Shown here: positions 10,261 through 21,450 of the stretch, one piece after another | How the letters are laid out: each line of letters opens with the position of its first letter | Position numbering within the stretch: position 1 is the stretch's first letter | Source: Sciurus carolinensis | Lineage: Eukaryota; Chordata; Mammalia; Rodentia; Sciuridae | Assembly: GCF_902686445.1 (NCBI RefSeq) | Contig: NC_062219.1 | Location: 105,649,160 to 105,713,159 of the forward strand | DNA: 64,000 nt | Direction: 5' to 3' | Made by a program: the position numbers and the translations under genes | The notes under the pieces: model-generated | What the model was told of the DNA's origin: nothing | Seen by the model: only the letters and a program-made list of their open reading frames with translations | The model's database searches: none

Positions 10261-13139
10261 GCAATGAGCAGGCCGCGGGTACACCCATTAGCAGTGGAGT
10301 GAAGACCTCAGGCTGACCTTTGGAGAGGCAAGGGAACAGGCAGAGCCTGGGCAGAATGACAATGAGAACAGGGCATCCAAAAGGTGCATTGTCTGGCTGG
10401 CTCCTAGGCCAAAATGACGATGGTGTCTCCCGTACAAGTAATACTGTCTTGTGGGAGGACGAGAGACTGAGCATTGGTGAATAGCATCATGAAGTGTGGA
10501 GAAGCATGCCACTGACCCTACAGTAAAGGAGAGGAACAGGTTTGTGTGCACATATCTCCCTCCTACTCACACATTCAGGGTATGAAACACAGGTAATGAT
10601 AAGAGTCCAAAAATATTTTGGGTGTTTACATTGAATGATGGTAAAAACTACACCTGCAGCATGTTTGTTGATGAGTTAGAATTCAACATTTTAAAGCTTC
10701 CAGGAAAGAGAATGTAGCTGACTTGGTACCTCTCCCAGTAAAGAAAGGTTCTCTGCCAGGAAGTTAATTGTCATATGTAGAAAACATTCCTCATATTATA
10801 GCTACAGATCATTTCCAGAAAGAATGAACACATTTTCTTGATAAGCACTGAAAATCAACCTGAACAGGAAACTTTAATAACATGATGTTGGACACGCTTT
10901 AGTAGATAAAAATTAATGTTTCTCTTATATGATGACCATTTGTCAAGTGTGCATAATTAAATAAAATTAATTCACAACACTCCTAGTTCTTCCTTTTAGT
11001 TATGTGCAAGTTTATTTCACTAAGTAAATGTTTGTGGTCCTGGAAAGTTATTATAAATTGAATCATATTTGAATACAGAAATGTTGACATTTAAATAATG
11101 TATAGTATAAGATGAATCCTTGTAAATAATCTATAGTGCTGGAGTTTCTTTGATGTTATTTGAGTGCAAGTTTTGCTTACTAGGTTTCCTGGAGACTTTG
11201 CTAAGGTAAACATGTCTGGACTTCAGTTTCACAAGTCTGACCTTTCACACTAGGAACCATACTCCACAAAATCTCAATGCACTTGCCAGGAAGTGGTAAC
11301 AGTGGTAGAAATTTTAAAAGAGAAGGCTAAACTTAAGTTTAATTTAAATATTTTTGGAATTAATTAAACTATGTATTCAATTTTGGAGCAAACTATAAAT
11401 AAGCATAAAACAAAAATGCAAATATTTAATTGCATGAACCTATATGAGATTGTTGGCTTCTAGGTGAAATTCAAGGCTGTTTCCCAGCTCCTCCCTACTC
11501 AACACCTCTCTCCCATTACTCCCTCCAGTTTGTCCTCCTCTCTAAGAAGGAGGAACGACTCTTGGGATGGAGCAAATACAAGGGAATTTCATAGGAAATG
11601 AATTAATTTTCCAATTTTGCACAGGGACTATTTGGCTTCTACAGCTCAACAATCTTTCATCCTATTTTAAAATGTACCCTAACATTTTTTGAGATTTGAT
11701 TGAAGTCACTCTTAATTGTGTCAAATGAAGACCACTATAAAACAGGCTTACTTGTTCTAGTCTAGGCCTTAAGTAAACCTCTCTTCTCCCTTTTATTTTC
11801 CTTGGGATTGTCTTCTACACCATAAGAACATAAAACCATGATTCGGTTGGGCCCACACCAGAATGTATAGCTCTGTGGTTGTTCACATCACACACCTCAA
11901 GAGGGAGCTATTAACATCATAGTTTATGGCATGAGGAGTAAAGTTGGTCACTCAGTCTGCTATTACTTTAGATGCATGATCTCAATGTGAAACTCCTCAG
12001 CATCCAGCCAGTCTTACTGTTTTGGTCATGTGTGTGGTGGTGGGTCACTATATGCATATAATTTCTGTTTTTTTTTTCTTTTGTGGTTATTATAAAGTGT
12101 CCTTTTTGCACATCTATCATGGAACATGACTTAACTTTAGGAAAGAGGTCAAGAATCAGATTTGAAGTTTCAAGATTCTGTCTTGAACATTTTCCAATCT
12201 TGTATGATTGACATTTGGTATAGATATAGCATATTAGTAAATATAAGCACAGCAGGTTGGGTTGTGGGAGGCAAAGTCTAGTCTTGCAGGGAGAAAGGCA
12301 CATGAGTATGGAGAGACCTCTAGTGTTAATACCTCAAACTGCAAATGCAACTGCAAACCTGCTAAGCAAGGTCTCTCAGGAAGGGCAGGAGGATAAGTTA
12401 AAGGTATGATGGATTTATTTATATTTCAGATCTGGTAAGGTTCATATCCCAAATGACTTGCTAGTGTACTTTCTGGACCTATGAGTAATACCTTTTGTGG
12501 AAGATACTGGTCTTCACAAAAAAATTGATCAGAGAAGGTTTAACTCAAAACATCCAGAGCTTCTCAGTCTCTTCAACATAAATTAGTATAGGAAATTGGT
12601 AGAAGTCATAGTCTTCAGCACACTGTGTTGGGACCTCTCTTTAACCAATTTGTTGGCCACATTTAGTGATTATGGGTAGGCCTTCTACCGGAAGTATGAG
12701 TTTATCCACAGTGAAATTATGGAGTTCATAATCAATCTGCTTTTTAATGGCTAGAGAGACATTTTTTTTTCCTTTTTTTCCAACCACAACAAAAAATTCC
12801 AGTCAAGGACTTAAATGGATTACCTTCTATCACATGTCTACTCCAGAACCCATGAGGCTCAGTGATTAGAAGAAGCAGTTCTTTCTTTATTCCCAGGTAA
12901 ATTGCATGACCACACTATGCCTATGTTAGGAGGCATGAAGTACAAAGGGTCACAGCTCCTCCAGAATGACAAGGTTGGAATGGGAGAGTATAAGTGACCA
13001 AAAAGAAAGGAAATATTTTCCATGGATATCATAAAGATAAAAGTTCCCTGTAACTATTTTACCCACTCCCCCAATTTTTCTTTAGACTCATCTTTTCCTT
13101 CTATGTAGACATTTTATTTTACATGATGTTGCTATTTAT
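10261..13139. other. about 2.9 kb without recognised genes or repeats
   Basis: The first 260 bases are GC-richer and may belong to the regulatory block on the left. The rest is AT-rich single-copy-looking DNA. The 111-codon minus-strand frame at 11968-12303 has no recognisable domain. Confidence 0.45.
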
Positions 13140-13250
13140 TCAGTAATAGTAATAGCCCACACTAGCACAGTCCTGATTACTGGCCAAGATGTTGTATAAT
13201 TTGTCTGTCTCTGTCTTTCTAACATCTAACTCACAAAACTTGATTGAGGT
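13140..13250 (-). mobile_element. possible MIR fragment
   Basis: Weak antisense MIR pattern (ACTAGCACAGTCCTGATTAC, then an ATCTAACTCACAAAAC segment). It may be the missing part of the MIR at 13.66 kb. Confidence 0.25.
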
Positions 13251-13654
13251 ATATAGTGTGCCATTCTGATCTTTCCCATGGGGGACTTGTTACCCAGGCT
13301 GAAAGGAATGTAGTAGGTAGACTTTAGCTGTCATCTCCTGTAGGAGTTGCCTCTGTTGCAGATAGCTTCTTCATCCAAGGCCCTGTCTCTCTCCAAGGCA
13401 GCTCACAACTAGTGTCTAATTAATGCTTGTGTGAAAAAGTTCTGGTTATCTTGACCTACTCTGGACAGCTATGAAAGACCATTCCTAGATCCAGATCTCA
13501 CCATGGGGTTAACCAAATATGACCTTGGATATGCATCACCTAATTTCTTCTTCTGATCCTTCCAGCTTCATCCATATCTTTTTAGAGCTGTTTGATTCCA
13601 ACACCACTTTTCAATAAATCTCTAACATGGTAAAACCCTTCTCGAAGTCTCTTT

Positions 13655-13825
13655 GCCAGGGAAGCAAGTTGTTATATGTAGGTGCCATTATTATTACCAA
13701 CTTAGAGATAAGGAAATAAAAGTACAAGAGAAAGTAAGCTCTTGGCCCCAAATCATAAATTTAAAAGTGCCAAGCTGGTAATGTGATTGTAGATCCTGTG
13801 TCTACAAAACAATGTCCTATTACCA
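13655..13825 (-). mobile_element. MIR SINE
   Basis: The antisense MIR core is readable in order: GTGCCATTATTATTACCAAC, AGAGATAAGGAAATAAAAGT, then a GCTCTTGGCCCCAAATCAT segment and GATCCTGTGTCTAC. Old, diverged copy. Confidence 0.65.
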
Positions 13826-14304
13826 GAAGATACTTATCTGGTTAGGCCCTGGTTCATCAACAGAATTCACACTGTGGGTTTAGGACATTACTGCCAGAGG
13901 GTATAACTGAAGACCCGAACATAGATTACTAACAATTAGGGATGAAATTTATAATACATCTGTGCTTCTGATGTAGATATGAAGACTATAAAGCTATAAC
14001 ATTTACTTTTTCCAGCTTAAATATGTAAAAAACTTTTTACTAAAGATAATCATAAAATGTAAATGTGTAAGAGGGATCCCATCACAAAAATTGCAGAGGA
14101 TTTGATATAATCTTTGTAATGATATTGCTTTCACTCTCTTCCACTTAAATACATCTTTATTCATAGAAGGTGGTGAACTTACAACCACTGCACTTGGAAT
14201 TGTGTATGACCTGAAGCCTATTTTTGTCCCAGGTGGCAACCTTATACTCCCATTAAATGAACATCATTCAAATGCATGTCATTTGTCACATGACTGACAT
14301 CAAG

Positions 14305-14535
14305 GAAAGTGCCCTGAACTGTGAGGCAAATTTGTCTCCACGTCTTGATTCTCCTTCTAATGTCTATTTGTGTGATCTTTGGTAACCTCCCTATACTCTC
14401 TCAGATTCCTGAAAAGTTAACTACAGCATGATTGTAGTTACCCCATTAGATATTTTTGAGAATTGTAAAGAGATGTTTATGTCTCTGTGTTATTGACATC
14501 ATGCTTGGGAAATTCTTGGTATTATTAGCAGCCTT
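14305..14535 (+). mobile_element. MIR SINE
   Basis: Sense MIR order: TGTGTGATCTTTGGTAACCT, a diverged CTCAGATTCCTG part, then CCCCATTAGATATTTTTGAG and the 3' CATGCTTGGGAAATTCTTGG portion. Confidence 0.65.
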
Positions 14536-14665
14536 TTTCTCTATCTCCTTTTCTATCTCCTTCTTTTCCTTTCCATTTGTGTCAGTGTTGAAAAAAGTAA
14601 GAACTGTGAAAATCTTGAAAAAGTAATGTTTATTGCCATTTAATCCATATTTTGGAAGTGCTTCA

Positions 14666-15106
14666 TGTTGTGGTTTGGATATGACATGTCCTCTAGAAGC
14701 TCCTGTATTAATGAAAAAAATATTCAGATGTGAAATGATTGGATCGTGAGAGCTGAGATGTAATCAGTCCATCCTGGTTTGAATGGACTAACTGGGTGGT
14801 CACCATAGGAAGGTGGGGTGTGACTGGAGTAGGTAGGTCATTGAGTAAATGCCTTGGAAGGGTTCATCAGCCCTGTGATCCCATCCCCTTCCTTTCTCTC
14901 TCTCTCTTTGCTTCCTGGCTTCCATGAACAGATAAGTGCTTCTCCATCACACCCTTCCACCATAATTTTCTGCATCATCTTGGGCCCAGAGCAATGGAGT
15001 CAGCCCACCATGGAATAAATCTCTGAAACCACGAGCCAAAATAAACTTTCTTCCTCTAAGTTGTCCTTGTTAGATATTTTGGTCACAGTGGCACAAAACT
15101 CATGCA
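14666..15106 (+). mobile_element. solo LTR, ERVL-MaLR-like
   Basis: About 440 bases start TGTTGTGGTTTGGATATGA. They carry the GGTGGGGTGTGACTGGAGTA segment and CAATGGAGTCAGCCCACCAT. The polyadenylation-type AATAAACTTTCTTCCTC lies near the 3' end, before TTGGTCACAGTGGCAC. Flanking CTTCA (14661-14665) and CTTTA (15107-15111) could be a decayed 5-bp target duplication. It shares its layout with the LTRs at 20.9, 37.1 and 50.5 kb. No internal retroviral gene is present. Confidence 0.75.
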
Positions 15107-16067
15107 CTTTATAAAATGACCCTGTGTCCCTGAAAGCATGTATAATCATTTAAGTATATGTATCTATAAAATCACAAAGTTGTAGTCAACAAACTCTTTC
15201 CTAAAACTTTTTGTTGCTTAGTCCTTGTTATATAAGTAAATGTAAAACAAAATAAATAGGTGAAGTTAATGATATGCACTATGTAATATTAATGAAATAA
15301 GAACTAAATATTAGAAAACAACAAAAATGGGATCAACAACAATGTTTTGTCAAATGTTAGCAAAAACTAAATCCCTAATTTTCAGATATTGTTATATAAA
15401 TTTCTTCTAAGACAGGAGAAATAAATAAACCTAGTTATTGCAATGATTGTAGTATATTGAAAAAAATCAGACTGAGTAAAATCTAGTTAGGGCTTATATA
15501 GATTCTAATTTGGATTAATTTGAAAGAATTTCCCTTTCCTTGATAGTTTTGAAGAATAATGAAATTTTTCTAGATGTAGATGAAATGTTTTTAATTCTTT
15601 CTTGGAATTGTCTCTAGTACAACCTTTCACCATCATAGTTATTTTTCACAATATATACATCAGAAAATTGAGAGACTCTGAAATGAGCTGGAAATGGTGG
15701 AGGAATGGGGAATTGCAACTTCCCTTCCAATCCATAGCTTGCCCTACTTGAATATGTGAATCCAGAATGTTGTGGATATTAATTTCAAAGAAAAAGAAAC
15801 AAAAATCACACCTCAGAAGAGAGACTTTTTAAAGTGATAATAATGTGAGAGAAGTTAAAACAGACGTAGTGAACTTACATTTCAGGTTTGTGGAACTTGA
15901 CTCTAGGAGAAGACTTGTGAAATGTATGCTGTGTGTGAACTATTGGAACTCTAGATAAACAGGTAAGGCTTGCTGCCCCAAATTTTAATTTAATCAATTT
16001 TGAAGATGAATTACTTAGGAAAGATACAATATGATTTTATTTATCCTGCTAAAATGAGCATTATGGA

Positions 16068-16068
<1 letters not shown>
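15107..16068. other. no recognised feature
   Basis: AT-rich single-copy-looking DNA. Confidence 0.45.
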
Positions 16069-16100
<32 letters not shown>

Positions 16101-16103
16101 TGT
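16069..16103 (+). repeat. (TG)n microsatellite
   Basis: About 17 TG units with one TA interruption. The overlapping 74-codon frame is a by-product of the repeat. Confidence 0.9.
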
Positions 16104-16979
16104 TATGTGGATATATGTACTGAAAGTAAAGTATTTTAATTCGTTTATTGCTATTTATACTTCTTTGTTAAGTGCTGCCCAGATTCATGGCCCAATAGCT
16201 TGTGGATCTGTCAGTTTGTTGTAATTGTTTATAGAAGCTGTTTGTCAATTCTTTGACAATTATTTGCATTGCCAATAACTCCTTCTCTCATGTTCTCCCT
16301 TTGCTTAGATTGTATTTCAGTGTGAAGATGTTTGGTCAAATTTAGTACTAATAGTATGTATTTTGGTGTCTTAATAGTTTCCTAACTGAGGGTTGTGATT
16401 TTCTCCATTTTCTTCCAAATATGAAGTTTCCTGGTTTGCATTTAAGTACCTAATCCACTGGATCTGCAAATCTAAGAAATAAATTTTTATTTAGGTTTGT
16501 TCCCATTTCATGTAGACAACATCCTTCCCAGCAGCACATATTGAGTAGCACCTGTGCTCATTATTTGCAGGACCACTTTCACTATGGAGAAAGTGTTCAC
16601 ATCTCTGCAAAACTATAGCCTGCTAGTACTGAGACCCTGTCTTGTAATTAAAATTTAGATGTGGGTGCTTGGTTTATGGGTTCATTGACAATCAGAATTT
16701 AACCACAAGAAGTATGTAGAGGTTTCACTTCAGATACTTCAGAAAAAATTGCATTCAGTACATGAATATATATTCTCTTTATTTCCAATTTTGCCATCTC
16801 CACTTTGGATTTTTCTTTTCTTCAGACAACTCCATGATATTTAAAGTAATGCTACATTTTTGTGGGGTTTTTTCAGTGTGTTTTGTATAAGAATCATAGT
16901 TCTACTTGAGTACATAGTTTGTCTTTCTAACTCTAAAATGAAAAGGATTTGAATTTAACTAAAAGTCTTAGCATTCAAG
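16104..16979. other. no recognised feature
   Basis: AT-rich DNA without recognisable repeats or exons. Confidence 0.45.
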
Positions 16980-17140
16980 AGATGACTGTCACTCCAAAGT
17001 TGTGAGACTTTCAATGACAAGGGATCAGCTTCCTCATCTTTGAAATTGGGTTGATCATAAAATGTATTTAATAAAACTGTTGTGAAGAGAAAATGGGTAA
17101 ATAATTTAAAACAATGAGTGGAAGGTTTTTATAAATACAT
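16980..17140 (+). mobile_element. MIR SINE
   Basis: The sense MIR core is visible as TTCCTCATCTTTGAAATTGG, then CTGTTGTGAAGAGAAAATGG and AAACAATGAGTGG. Confidence 0.6.
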
Positions 17141-17839
17141 ATTAATTTTAATAAAATATATATTTCATTTTACTGCTAGTAGCTTCCAACTTCCTGCTCA
17201 TTGTATCTGTTGATAGATTTCATAAATTCCTCTCTATGAAATTGCCTGACTTCCCTTTAAAAGTTTGGTGTCCATGAGTCATCTTTGAATTCTGACTTGT
17301 ATATCTTTTTGGCGGGGAAAAGAATGAGTGAATAAAAATTAATACTAACTTCTCCATCTTATTAATGATTTTTTGGGTCCTATTTTCAAGTTCTTTCACC
17401 ATTTCAATGATTTATCCTTCCTATCATATCTCTTTTCCACAGAGACCTCTTTTCCTTTGCCCTCTGTTTCCCTCCCCATCCTGAGACTTACCTTCTTTAT
17501 TTTGCCTGATAGAGTCATATTTTTTTCAGATCCCATATTAGCCTCTTTTTTTTTTTTGACTTTATACTCTCTTTGTTTTCCTGAAGTATATTTTCCAGTA
17601 ATGTCCTAAGAACAGGCCCATGGAAGATAAAATGGATGTCTAAAATATGTCTCTTGTCTTCCTTCTTCCTTGAGCAATAGCTTCACTAATCAGAATAAAT
17701 TAGATTTTTTGTGATAAAAAGTGATCCCAAAATATCAATGACTTTAAGCCACATAGATGTAGTCTCATTGATACTGCATGTCCATCTTGGGTCAGTCACT
17801 GGAGAAGGTGCCTCTCCTGTTTTTGTTAATTCACTTGCT
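17141..17839. other. no gene; pyrimidine-rich stretch
   Basis: The part 17400-17600 is CT/T-rich with a T-run near 17546-17559. The 78-codon frame there reflects this composition. Confidence 0.45.
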
Positions 17840-17852
17840 CCTGATTTTTTAA

Positions 17853-17940
17853 ATTAAAAAATATGGAAGTAAAATTATACAAAACATTAAAAAAATATGG
17901 AGGTAAAATTATATAAAATATTAAAAAATATGGAGGTAAC
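17853..17940 (+). repeat. short AT-rich tandem repeat (about 35-bp unit)
   Basis: Two and a half copies of a unit containing AAAAATATGGAGGTAAAATT lie head to tail at the edge of the old L1. Confidence 0.75.
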
Positions 17941-18090
17941 ATAAACTCTGATGGATTTTGACCAAGGTATACATCTATTTAATCACTACAACTATCAATA
18001 TTATATTAATTATACAATCAATAGTATATTGAAATATAATATTGTATATTATTGAGAATTGTATGTTTTTGGTATTGAGAAAACCACTAT

Positions 18091-18202
18091 AGTTTACTCA
18101 GAGGGCTGGGGTTATAGCTCAGTTGGTAGAGTGACTGCCTCACATGTAATAAGGCCCTGGGTTCAATCCCCAGACCCGCAGAAACAAAAAAGTTTACTCA
18201 GA
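18091..18202 (+). mobile_element. ID SINE with target-site duplication
   Basis: Element at 18103-18190, bounded by a perfect 12-bp duplication AGTTTACTCAGA (18091-18102 and 18191-18202). The A box TAGCTCAGTTGG (18115-18126) and B box GGTTCAATCCC (18160-18170) are intact RNA polymerase III signals of the tRNA-like ID unit. The A-rich tail is short (GAAACAAAAAA). There is no internal T4 terminator, so any transcript would run into flanking DNA. It interrupts the old minus-strand L1. Confidence 0.92.
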
Positions 18203-18830
18203 CCTCTTTACCACTATTTCCCCAAGCTCTGACTCTAGGAACCCAGGAATCTTCTTTCTCTCATAACGATAGTTTCCTGTTCTGAAATTTGATATAGACA
18301 GAATCATACAGCATTTGCCTTCTTTTCCTCAGCATGTTTTGAGATTGGTTCAAGTCATGGTATATGAGTGGTTCATTACTCTATTGTAAGTAGTTCCAAA
18401 ATTTATGCATTCACTTATTGATGAATATTTGGCATTTTTCCAGTTTGAGGATCTTATGAAAAAAAGATGTTATAAGCATTTGTTTCCAATTTTTTGTTCT
18501 GGGATATGTTGTTTCTTTCTTCAGGTTAAATATCTATAAGTGGTTCTGAAGGGTTGTATCTTAAGTGTTTAAATTTTTAAAAGAATGTGTATTTTCTAAC
18601 ATGGATTTGTCATCTTGTTTCCGTGAGAGTTCTGTTACTCCATATTTTCACAAACATTTGATCTTGTCTTTTATTTTCAATTGTTTTGATGGGTAAATAA
18701 TGGTATGTCATTATGGTTTTATTTGCTTATGCTACTTACTAGTAATATTGAGCATGATTTAATGAGTTTGTCATTTGTTTCATCTGTTTTGAAAGATATG
18801 TTCAAATTTTTAAATATTTTTTTTAAATTA

Positions 18831-19041
18831 GCCAGACATGTTGGCGCATGCCTATAATCCCAGTGGCTAGGGTGACTGAGGCAGGAGGATTACAAGTTCA
18901 AAGCCAGCATCAGCAAAAGCAAGGCACTAAGAAACTCAGTGAGACCTTGTCTGTAAATCAAATACTAAATAGGGCTTGGAATGAATGTGGCTCAGTGGTT
19001 GAGTAACCGAGTTCAATCCCCAGTATGCAAAAGAAAAAAAT
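18831..19041 (+). mobile_element. B1-ID dimeric SINE
   Basis: B1 unit (GCCAGACATGTTGGCGCATG, GAGGCAGGAGGATTACAAGT), then CAGTGAGACCTTGTCTGTAA, an AT-rich linker, an ID unit (TGTGGCTCAGTGGTTGAGTA, AGTTCAATCCCCAGTATG) and an A-rich tail. Inserted in the old L1. Confidence 0.92.
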
Positions 19042-19327
19042 AGTTTATTCATGTTCATATTACTGAATTGTAGGAAGTTCTTATATATTTTAGTACTAGT
19101 GCTTTCTTAAGTGTACACACTGTCAATATTTCTTCTAAAAATGTGATTTAAGTTTTCAGTTACTTAATGGTGTCTGTAGAAGGAAAGAAGTTTTTAATTT
19201 TGATGAAGTACCTTCTATTAATTTTTGTCTAATGATTTGTGCATTCTGTATTCTATATAATGTATCTTCCATTAACAATTTTATGAAGACTTCATTCATA
19301 TTTCTCCTAGAAAATGCATGCTTTTAG

Positions 19328-19541
19328 GTGTTTTTTTTTTTTTTTTGATGGGGGTGTTTACTCACTGAGTACTAAACCCAGGGATGCTTTATCACTGAGC
19401 TACATCACCAAGTCCTTTAATTTAATTTAATTTCTTGACTCAGGATCTTGCATAGTTGCTGAGGCTTGCTTCACACATATGATCCTCCTGCCTCAGCTTT
19501 CTGAGTTTCAGGGGATACATGTGACCACCACACCCAGTATA
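19328..19541 (-). mobile_element. B1-ID dimeric SINE
   Basis: A T-run (complement of the A tail) is followed by the antisense ID unit (ACTAAACCCAGGGATGC), a TTTAATTTAATTT linker and the antisense B1 unit ending ACCACCACACCCAGT. CTTTTAG at 19321-19327 and 19542-19548 is the likely target duplication inside the L1. Confidence 0.88.
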
Positions 19542-20346
19542 CTTTTAGCTCTTAACTGTATAATTAGGACTAATTATGATTTAGTTTTTATATAGGATGT
19601 GAGGTGATGGTCAAAATTGATTATTCTTTTAAAGTTTGTCCTAATTTTTCAGTTTCATTTATTAGAAAAATTACCTTTCTCTGCATTAAGGACATTACCA
19701 TGTTTGTTAAAATCAATTAAAAGGTTGATATATGTATTGATATATTTTTGTTCTTTATGGTCATTTTTGTTCTACTGAAGTATATATTCATGACATTTAT
19801 TTCATGATTTAATGATTGTGAGACTTGACATCAGTTAGAACTATTCACTTTTGTTCTTTTTTAAAATGAATAGTTCTTTGTAATTACTAAATCATTTTAG
19901 AATCTGGTTGGCAAGTTTTATAAAAACTAATCTGCAGCATTTTGATTGGGATTGTATTGAAACTCAATTTAAACAATTACCATCTTAATAATATAGCGCT
20001 TTCTAATCCGTGAACATGTCATATTTTCCTGCATATTTAGATTTTATGCAATTTCTCTCAGTTTTGGCTTTTTGATATTATTAGAAAATACTTTTTCAAC
20101 TTTACAATTATACTGATTGTTTATTTCTAGTTTATAGAAATATTATAGAATTTTATATATTTGCATGTTTCCTGTGTTCGCTGTTTAATTCACCTGGTAG
20201 AGATAATAGATTTTTGAAAATTCCTTATAATTTTACATATATTTAATCAGCAAAAATAAAAACATTTTTATCCCTTTCTTTCCAATATGTAGTTTGTTAA
20301 TTTTTATTTCCTTCTCATACTGTTTAGAACCTCTAATAGAATATTT

Positions 20347-20440
20347 AGCATTGTGAAATGTTAAAAGTCAATATGACACCCCAAGATCAGAAATAAATAT
20401 TTAGGTAAAGTCATATTGATTTTTACCATTTCACAATGCT
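20347..20440. repeat. inverted duplication (31-bp arms, 32-nt loop)
   Basis: Left arm 20347-20377 and right arm 20410-20440 are reverse complements at 29 of 31 positions, beginning AGCATTGTGAAATG. The right arm matches the L1 in its normal orientation. The left arm and loop contain CCCCAAGATCAG, the reverse complement of the L1 words expected just before it. An L1 segment was thus copied back inverted. Confidence 0.85.
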
Positions 20441-20867
20441 GTAGGCCTTTTTTAAAGAACTGTTCAACAGATTGAAGGGAATCCCCCTGATAATATCAGT
20501 GTCCTGATAATTTTCAACAATTGATGTTCAATTTTGCCAAGTTCTTATTCTGTTCCTTTTGAGACAAACATATGATCTTAATTATTTTAATCTATTAATA
20601 TGATTAATTATTTTTTAAGGTTAAATTTTAATCTGATTATGTACTCCTTTGATAAAGAGTACTTGACCATGATATATTGGCTTTTTATATATTTTGTATT
20701 AGATTTACTAATATTGAATATGATTGCATGTATTCTATGTATTCCTTCCTTTAATGGGTATTGTTTTATTTTGACCTTTTTTGTTGGATTGAGTAACTTG
20801 TTTTTTTAAGCTTTCATTTGTAAGTTAACTAATTACAGTTCTGCATTTATTTATTTACTTACTCATT

Positions 20868-21176
20868 TTCTGTGTTTGTTTGGAGACTGTAGGAGGTGGA
20901 ACTTAGTTGTAGATGGTGGGTTCTTTGGGCAAGCTCTTGGGGAATATTTCTTGTCCCAAGTCCCTTCCTCTTTCTGTTTCCTGGCTACCATGATGTTTCA
21001 CTTTTCCTGCACCATGCCCTTCCACATAAAGTTCTGCCTCATCTCAGGTACAAAACAGTGGAGTCAGCTGACCATGGACTAAAACCTTTGAAATTGTGAG
21101 TCAAAATAAATCTCTCCTCTTCCAAGTTGTTTTTCTCAGGCATTATGACCTAGTAATGAAGGGCTGACTAATACAG
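20868..21176 (+). mobile_element. partial LTR, ERVL-MaLR-like
   Basis: The 3' two thirds of the same LTR type as at 14.7 kb: GTGGAGTCAGCTGACCATGG, then AAAATAAATCTCTCCTCTTC, AGTTGTTTTTCTCAGGCATT and the 3' end GGGCTGACTAATACA. The 5' part is missing. Two overlapping plus-strand frames here are not genes. Confidence 0.7.
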
Positions 21177-21450
21177 TGAACAGTGCTGCAATGCATATGA
21201 AAACAAAGGTATTGCTTCAAGATCTTGGTTTCATTTCTTTGGGACAAACACTCAGAAGTGGGATTGTTGAGTCATAATAGTAGCATTTGCAGCTTTTTTT
21301 AGGGAAACTTTCATAATGTTTTCTATAATTGCTTGTTTACATTTCAACAAGCAGTGTACAAGGATTTCCTTTTCTTTACATTTTTTGTACACTTGTGATT
21401 TTTTTTTTAGATAATAACAATTTTGCTAGAATACAGGATGTCTAGGTGTT
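21177..21450 (-). mobile_element. L1 fragment, minus strand
   Basis: TGAACAGTGCTGCAATGCAT, then ACTCAGAAGTGGGATTGTTG, ACATTTCAACAAGCAGTGTA and CAAGGATTTCC are the complement of the L1 ORF2 C-terminus. Since the L1 to the left has already reached the reverse transcriptase region, this is a separate copy. Confidence 0.7.

Larger units (their letters stand above)
17840..20815 (-). mobile_element. old L1 (L1M-like), minus strand, split by younger insertions
   Basis: The plus strand follows the complement of L1 from the 3' end of ORF2 back into its reverse transcriptase region. Landmarks in order are ATAGACAGAATCATACAGCA (18294), TATGCATTCACTTATTGATG (18404), TTTTTAATTTTGATGAAGTA (19192), GGATGTGAGGTGATGGTCAA (19596), GATTGGGATTGTATTGAAAC (19945) and TTGACCATGATATATTGGCT (20664). 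Many stops and shifts show it is ancient. Three SINEs are inserted in it. Confidence 0.75.

Noticed and set aside
18103..18190. tRNA gene
   Set aside because: A and B boxes are present, but the sequence has the ID-SINE extension, an A-rich tail and target duplications and is not a functional tRNA cloverleaf.
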